From contig CAZHIQ010000005.1 in the NCBI GenBank assembly GCA_964532595.1, positions 76,404 to 140,403 of the forward strand: a stretch of DNA of 64,000 bases, read 5' to 3'. Below are positions 59,793 through 64,000 of the stretch, piece by piece (position 1 is the first letter of the stretch; the number at the start of each line of letters is the position of its first letter). This stretch comes from Chryseosolibacter sp964532595 (GTDB lineage Bacteria > Bacteroidota > Bacteroidia > Cytophagales > Cyclobacteriaceae). The notes under the pieces were generated by a model that saw only the letters and a list, made by a program, of their open reading frames with translations, was not told the DNA's origin and ran no database searches. Both the position numbers and the translations under genes were made by a program.

Positions 59793-61163
59793 ATGGCCAA
59801 ATCAAAAACCGTTTTTTATTGTCAGAGCTGTGGATATGAATCAGCCAAGTGGCTGGGTAAGTGTCCGGCATGCGGATCATGGAATACCTTTGCTGAGGAA
59901 GTACGAACCCCTGAGACGCAACCGCGCAACGAATGGAGGCAGGAGAGTGAGCGGGTGCGGACGAAGCCTCGTACACTAAGCGATATTGAAACCACGGGGG
60001 ATATACGATGGCCTTCGGCCGATCAGGAACTTGACCGGGTGCTTGGAGGTGGGATCGTTCCTGGATCTCTCGTGCTCATCGGGGGCGAGCCGGGTATCGG
60101 GAAGTCTACGTTGATGCTCCAGGTCGGACTTAAACTGAAAGGCCGTACGGTTCTCTATGTATCGGGGGAAGAAAGTGAACAACAGATCAAGATGCGGGCC
60201 GAACGCCTTCGCGACAGCTCCGAGTCGTTTTATATCCTCACAGAAACAAATACGCGCAACATCTTTCAAGCTATCGAGTCGCTCGCGCCGGACGTGGTGA
60301 TTATCGACTCCATTCAAACATTGCACTCGGCGCAGCTTGAATCAACACCGGGTAGCGTAGGTCAGGTGCGTCAGTGCGCAGGCGAACTGATGAAGTTCTG
60401 CAAAGAAACCGGGACGCCTGTGTTTATCATCGGTCATATTACAAAGGATGGCCTTCTCGCCGGCCCGAAGGTTCTTGAACACATGGTAGATACGGTCTTA
60501 CAATTCGAAGGAGACCGACATCTGACCTACCGCATCCTTCGCACCACAAAAAATCGTTTTGGCTCCACCTCCGAGATTGGAATATACGAGATGTTGGGAA
60601 CGGGATTGCGGGAAGTATCGAATCCGTCGGAGATTCTTATTTCACAAAAGGATTCGCAGCTAAGTGGAATTACGATCGGGGCTACGCTTGAAGGCAACAG
60701 GCCGTTGCTGATTGAGATCCAGGCCTTGGTAAGTGCGGCTTCTTATGGCACGCCGCAACGAAGCTCTACAGGGTTTGATCACAAGCGACTTAATATGTTG
60801 CTCGCGGTACTTGAACGGCGATGTGGATTCCGGATGGGTACGCAGGATGTGTTTCTTAACATGGCCGGTGGAGTTAAGGTCGAAGATCCGGCGATCGATC
60901 TTGCCATTTGTGTCGCCATTATATCATCGATGAACGAAATTCCGGTATCAGATAAGATCTGCTTTGCTGCCGAAGTGGGACTTGGCGGCGAACTGCGCGC
61001 GGTTAACCGGGTCGACCAGCGGATCAGTGAGGCGGAAAAGTTGGGTTTCGAGGAAATTTACATTTCCAAGTACAGCAAGAAGTCACTTGATCTCTCGAAA
61101 GTGCGCATAGCAGTAAAGACGTTTGGAAAGCTGACGGAGGTCGTACAGGAACTGTTTGGGTGA
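59793..61163 (+). CDS. radA: DNA repair protein RadA (Sms)
   Basis: RadA is a RecA-like helicase that assists branch migration in recombinational repair. The 456-residue protein has an N-terminal zinc finger (Cys10, Cys13, Cys24, Cys27), Walker A GEPGIGKST at 98-106, the RadA-specific KNRFGS motif near 253 and a C-terminal Lon-type domain (near 335-440) lacking the Lon Ser. The ATG start is 45 nt after the -7 box. It is followed 60 bp later by the DUF2179 gene. Confidence 0.96.
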   Translation: MAKSKTVFYCQSCGYESAKWLGKCPACGSWNTFAEEVRTPETQPRNEWRQESERVRTKPRTLSDIETTGDIRWPSADQELDRVLGGGIVPGSLVLIGGEPGIGKSTLMLQVGLKLKGRTVLYVSGEESEQQIKMRAERLRDSSESFYILTETNTRNIFQAIESLAPDVVIIDSIQTLHSAQLESTPGSVGQVRQCAGELMKFCKETGTPVFIIGHITKDGLLAGPKVLEHMVDTVLQFEGDRHLTYRILRTTKNRFGSTSEIGIYEMLGTGLREVSNPSEILISQKDSQLSGITIGATLEGNRPLLIEIQALVSAASYGTPQRSSTGFDHKRLNMLLAVLERRCGFRMGTQDVFLNMAGGVKVEDPAIDLAICVAIISSMNEIPVSDKICFAAEVGLGGELRAVNRVDQRISEAEKLGFEEIYISKYSKKSLDLSKVRIAVKTFGKLTEVVQELFG

Positions 61164-61223
61164 TACAGGGCAGGAACGAATTCTGCAGTTAAATAGTCGC
61201 AATGCATAAACGCATATGATCTA

Positions 61224-61829
61224 ATGGAGAATTTCTTTACCGAGACACTGGGTATTCCCGGTGACCTTTTTAGTTTCCTTGTTTTGCCGCTCCTGATCTT
61301 CCTGGCGCGGATTCTTGATGTTTCTATCAACACAGTCAGAATCATCTATGTCCTTGGTGGGAGAAGGCTTACCTCGACGCTGCTCGGCTTTTTTGAAGCG
61401 TTCATATGGCTGATGGCTATCCGCCAGATTTTTGAACACCTGGACAATTGGATGTGCTATGTTGCTTACCCGGCAGGATTCGCCGCCGGTATTTTTGTCG
61501 GGATGATCATCGAGGAAAGAATTGCCTACGGCAAGGTGATCGTCAGGATTATCACCAGAAAAGATGTGGGTGATTTAATTCAGCATCTTCGGGGTGAAAA
61601 CTTCCGGTACACGCATGTAAACGCCGTCGGGCCCGATGGACATGAAAATCTTGTCTTTACCGTACTGCCGCGTGAAGATCTGGAGGACCTCCTCGACAAA
61701 CTGAAGGAGATACTTCCAACGGCGTTCTTTACGGTGGAGAAAGTTAACCGGGCTGCGGAGAGTGGTTCGATTGTCGAACAACCGGCCCGCAGGAGCTTTG
61801 CTTCCTGGTTTAGCAATATACGCAAGTAG
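61224..61829 (+). CDS. DUF2179 (UPF0316) family membrane protein
   Basis: A 201-residue protein with three hydrophobic helices (about 14-34, 42-62 and 72-92), the second pair linked by INTVRIIYVLGGRRLTSTLLGFFEAF, and a cytosolic C-terminal DUF2179 domain (about 105-178, RIITRKDVGDLIQHLRGENFRY). Function unknown; DUF2179 is often a ligand-binding tail of YitT-like proteins. The stop is 1 bp from the convergent GH3 gene. Confidence 0.9.
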   Translation: MENFFTETLGIPGDLFSFLVLPLLIFLARILDVSINTVRIIYVLGGRRLTSTLLGFFEAFIWLMAIRQIFEHLDNWMCYVAYPAGFAAGIFVGMIIEERIAYGKVIVRIITRKDVGDLIQHLRGENFRYTHVNAVGPDGHENLVFTVLPREDLEDLLDKLKEILPTAFFTVEKVNRAAESGSIVEQPARRSFASWFSNIRK

Positions 61830-61830
61830 A

Positions 61831-63363
61831 TCAGGCCGAGCGTTGCGCAAGCATACCCAGTATGTCATCGACATACTCCCGCGTGTTAAATAGTCGGGGC
61901 ACCTTGTTCTGACCGCCCAGCTTTCCGCGTTTCTTCATCCACTCGTAGAAGGTACCGGCGGGCACCGCATTTACTTTTGGTGCTACCAGCGCCAGGTCGG
62001 CCTGTCGCTTAGCGTCGTAATCCGAGTTGATTTCGCGCAAACTCTCATCGAGGGTTCGCGTGAAGAGTTCAAAATCGTGCGGGGCAGTTTTGAACTCAAC
62101 AATCCACTCGTGTCCGCCTCTTTTACCCTTCTCCAGAAAAACCGGCGCGGCTGTGAAATTGTCAATAACGGCGTGAGTTGCCTGGCAGGCTTTGCGAATG
62201 GCAGTCTCGGCATTTTCTACAATCACTTCTTCGCCAAATGCGTTGATAAAGTGGCGGGTGCGCCCGGAAATACGGATGCGGTAAGGAGAGACGGAAGTAA
62301 ACCGCACGGTATCGCCGATATTATAGCGCCAAAGCCCGGCGTTTGTAGAAATAACTACAGCGTAGTTCTTCCCCACCTCTACCTGATCGAGACCGATGGT
62401 CTTAGGGTTTTCCGTGCCGAACTCATCCATTGGAATAAATTCGTAATAGACCCCGTAGTCAAGCATCAGCAGCATTTCATCCGAGTCACGCTGATCCTGG
62501 ATACCGAAGAATCCTTCGCTGGCGTTGTAGATCTCGACGTACCGCATGTCTGAACGCGGAATCAGCGATTGGAACAGCCGCCGGTAAGGATGGAAAGAAA
62601 CAGCTCCGTGGAAAAAGACTTCGAGGTTCGGCCAGACATCCAGGATGCTGTCTTTCTTCTGGAGTTCAACAATCCGCTGAATCAAAAGAGCGGTCCAGGT
62701 AGGTACGCCCGACAAGTTCGTGACATTGACGGAGGCCGTTTCGGTTGCCATCTTTTCAATTTTTTCCTCCCAGTTGCTCATGAGGGCGGTCTCTAAACTC
62801 GGAGTGCGTATAAATTGAGCCCACGGTGGCAGGTTCTGCATGATCACCGCTGAAACATCGCCGTAAAAAGACGATGCGCTCGAATCATATTCATTGATCT
62901 GGTGTGATCCCCCAATGGCCAACCCCTTGCCGTCAAATAGCCGTGTTTCGGGGTAGTTGTTTACATAAATGGAAATGAGGTCTTTCCCTCCCTTGAAATG
63001 GCATTCCTCAAGGGCCTCCTGAGTAACGGGGATAAACTTGCTCCGCTGGTTGGTCGTTCCCGATGACTTTGAAAACCACGTCACTTCAGACGGCCAGAGG
63101 ATATTCTGCTCGCCCTGCATGAGCCGCTTGATGTAAGGGAAAAGTTCTTCATAACTGTGAACCGGCACGCGTTCCCGGAATTGCTCCGGAGTCTCGATGT
63201 CGGAAAATCCGTACCTTTTCCCGAACTCTGTTGTACTGGCTTCGCTAACGAGTCTGCGAAACAGCTCTTCCTGCACGTCGTGGGGATACTTCATGAAGAG
63301 CTCAATCTGATGAATACGCTTCTTCATCACCCACGTCAATATCGAATTTAGCAGTCCCATCAA
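61831..63363 (-). CDS. GH3 family protein (acyl-adenylating / amido-synthetase type)
   Basis: A 510-residue GH3-fold enzyme of the ANL-related superfamily, best known from plants, where it joins auxin or jasmonate to amino acids. Bacterial members are common in Bacteroidota and their acceptors are unknown. The ATP-binding loop is WFSKSSGTTNQRSKFIPV near 88-105, the acyl region YNASEGFFGIQ near 272, and a C-terminal lid begins near FRIRISGRTRHFINAFGEEV. The length and frame are normal. Confidence 0.9.
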   Translation of the reverse strand: MMGLLNSILTWVMKKRIHQIELFMKYPHDVQEELFRRLVSEASTTEFGKRYGFSDIETPEQFRERVPVHSYEELFPYIKRLMQGEQNILWPSEVTWFSKSSGTTNQRSKFIPVTQEALEECHFKGGKDLISIYVNNYPETRLFDGKGLAIGGSHQINEYDSSASSFYGDVSAVIMQNLPPWAQFIRTPSLETALMSNWEEKIEKMATETASVNVTNLSGVPTWTALLIQRIVELQKKDSILDVWPNLEVFFHGAVSFHPYRRLFQSLIPRSDMRYVEIYNASEGFFGIQDQRDSDEMLLMLDYGVYYEFIPMDEFGTENPKTIGLDQVEVGKNYAVVISTNAGLWRYNIGDTVRFTSVSPYRIRISGRTRHFINAFGEEVIVENAETAIRKACQATHAVIDNFTAAPVFLEKGKRGGHEWIVEFKTAPHDFELFTRTLDESLREINSDYDAKRQADLALVAPKVNAVPAGTFYEWMKKRGKLGGQNKVPRLFNTREYVDDILGMLAQRSA

Positions 63364-63442
63364 TGCCTCCGTTAAAAGGGCCTCAAAAATAGTCGAACTA
63401 ACCGAATAGCGTAAAAAACTTCTGCCTGTGCAGCACCCTTGC

Positions 63443-64000
63443 TTATCTGAGCGTCGGTGAGTCCAGCGGAACGACGAAGGTCTTGCTCATTGTTTCTTGG
63501 GCATCTGGCTGAAGAACAGTGCTGACATAATGCCAGTCAGCCCGGGCGTGATCGTCGAAAAGGGTCAGGATCACGTACCCGTGATCGCGCTGGTTGACAT
63601 ACTTCAGGTGGGGATTGGTTTCCATGTACCGCTGCTCGCGAACCATTACGGTGTCGTCGGGTGCAGACTCGTTGGCGTTCGTCGACGAAACGCTTGGAGT
63701 GCCAAACTCAACAGCGATGGGTTTGTAGTTAGGCGGGACAGGAACGGATAAAGGATCAGCCACTACTTCGAAGGCCCACGAGGCGTGAGTGTCGCCTGTG
63801 AGAAAAATCACGTTGCGGACTTCGTGGTCACGGATGACACGTGCCACGCGCGACTTTTCGGCCGGGTACCCATCCCAGCTATCCATATTGCGAGGGTTCT
63901 TCGGAACAACGGCTGTTCGATCAAGGTCTGAAAATACAACCTGGTTGCCTATCACCTTCCACTTCGCCGAGCTGCCACGCAATTCCTGCTCAAACCATCC
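63443..64000 (-). CDS. PhoD-type alkaline phosphatase, 5' part beyond the window
   Basis: The frame runs to the right edge (186 codons visible) and carries the C-terminal half of a metallophosphatase. Motifs are WKVIGNQVVF near the edge, the metal-binding NVIFLTGDTHASWAFEV near 87-103 from the edge, and VEFGTPSVSS. This matches PhoD (calcium/iron phosphodiesterase-phosphatase), which is exported by Tat. Its N-terminus and twin-arginine signal, if any, lie outside the window. Confidence 0.88.
   Translation of the reverse strand, partial: GWFEQELRGSSAKWKVIGNQVVFSDLDRTAVVPKNPRNMDSWDGYPAEKSRVARVIRDHEVRNVIFLTGDTHASWAFEVVADPLSVPVPPNYKPIAVEFGTPSVSSTNANESAPDDTVMVREQRYMETNPHLKYVNQRDHGYVILTLFDDHARADWHYVSTVLQPDAQETMSKTFVVPLDSPTLR

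Noticed and set aside
1..64000. tRNA, rRNA, CRISPR, IS or prophage
   Set aside because: I looked through the intergenic gaps for these and saw no tRNA T-loop, direct-repeat array, transposase or integrase.

Overview
The window is a gene-dense stretch (close to half G+C, judged by eye) of a Bacteroidota chromosome, most likely from the Cytophagales (Chryseolinea/Ohtaekwangia-like; inference). The evidence is a GldJ-type gliding/T9SS lipoprotein, two DUF6089 genes, the tandem-Skp/BamA/UppS/NAD-kinase gene order, a PG_1098-type methyltransferase, DUF4175, and promoter elements of the Bacteroidota form TAnnTTTG in front of several genes. I saw no rRNA, tRNA, CRISPR array, insertion sequence, phage gene or integrase. 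Almost everything is core genome in intact frames; the only damaged-looking gene is a short DUF6089 copy at 38979-39398.

Layout. 1-9121 is a leftward block: a surface lipoprotein (cut by the window edge), a methyltransferase, mnmG, ybeY, an RsbW-like ATPase, a very large DUF4175 membrane protein, a small hypothetical protein and an AhpD-like protein. Between mnmG and ybeY lie two ParB-site (parS)-like palindromes 58 bp apart. 9154-17143 holds comF, gldJ, a short orphan gene, mfd, a small membrane protein plus a redoxin lipoprotein, and the PG_1098-type methyltransferase. 17144-24975 holds a flavoprotein, a catalytic/non-catalytic M16 peptidase pair, asd and a large secreted lamin-tail protein. 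25064-31547 is a fatty-acid beta-oxidation operon (MarR regulator, fused FadN-type enzyme, thiolase, acyl-CoA dehydrogenase) with a four-helix-bundle gene between fadN and fadA. 31657-42868 is mostly leftward envelope and housekeeping: S66 carboxypeptidase, two Skp/OmpH chaperones, BamA, UppS, DUF6089 proteins, NAD kinase, a CBS-ACT protein, an alpha/beta hydrolase, CvpA and YqeY. 42936-47801 runs rightward: pdxJ, two TPM proteins, glyA, tatC, rpiB. 47791-64000 is mixed: a polytopic membrane protein, rbfA, a LolC/E-type permease, a SNF2 helicase, an LpxL-type acyltransferase, an SDR, two DUF3857/transglutaminase proteins, radA, a DUF2179 membrane protein, a GH3-family protein and the 3' end of a PhoD-type phosphatase.

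How the genes work together. The clearest functional units are outer-membrane biogenesis (two periplasmic chaperones with BamA and the undecaprenyl-diphosphate synthase for wall and lipopolysaccharide carriers), beta-oxidation under a likely MarR-type regulator, and RNA/translation maturation (MnmG, YbeY, RbfA). The most unusual items are the parS-like pair, the four-helix-bundle insertion in the fad operon, the truncated DUF6089 copy, two separate pairs in which an intact enzyme sits beside a relative lacking catalytic residues, perfect palindromes in front of the flavoprotein and radA genes, and start codons only 4-7 nt from the -7 box. I did not find a clearly new multi-gene system.
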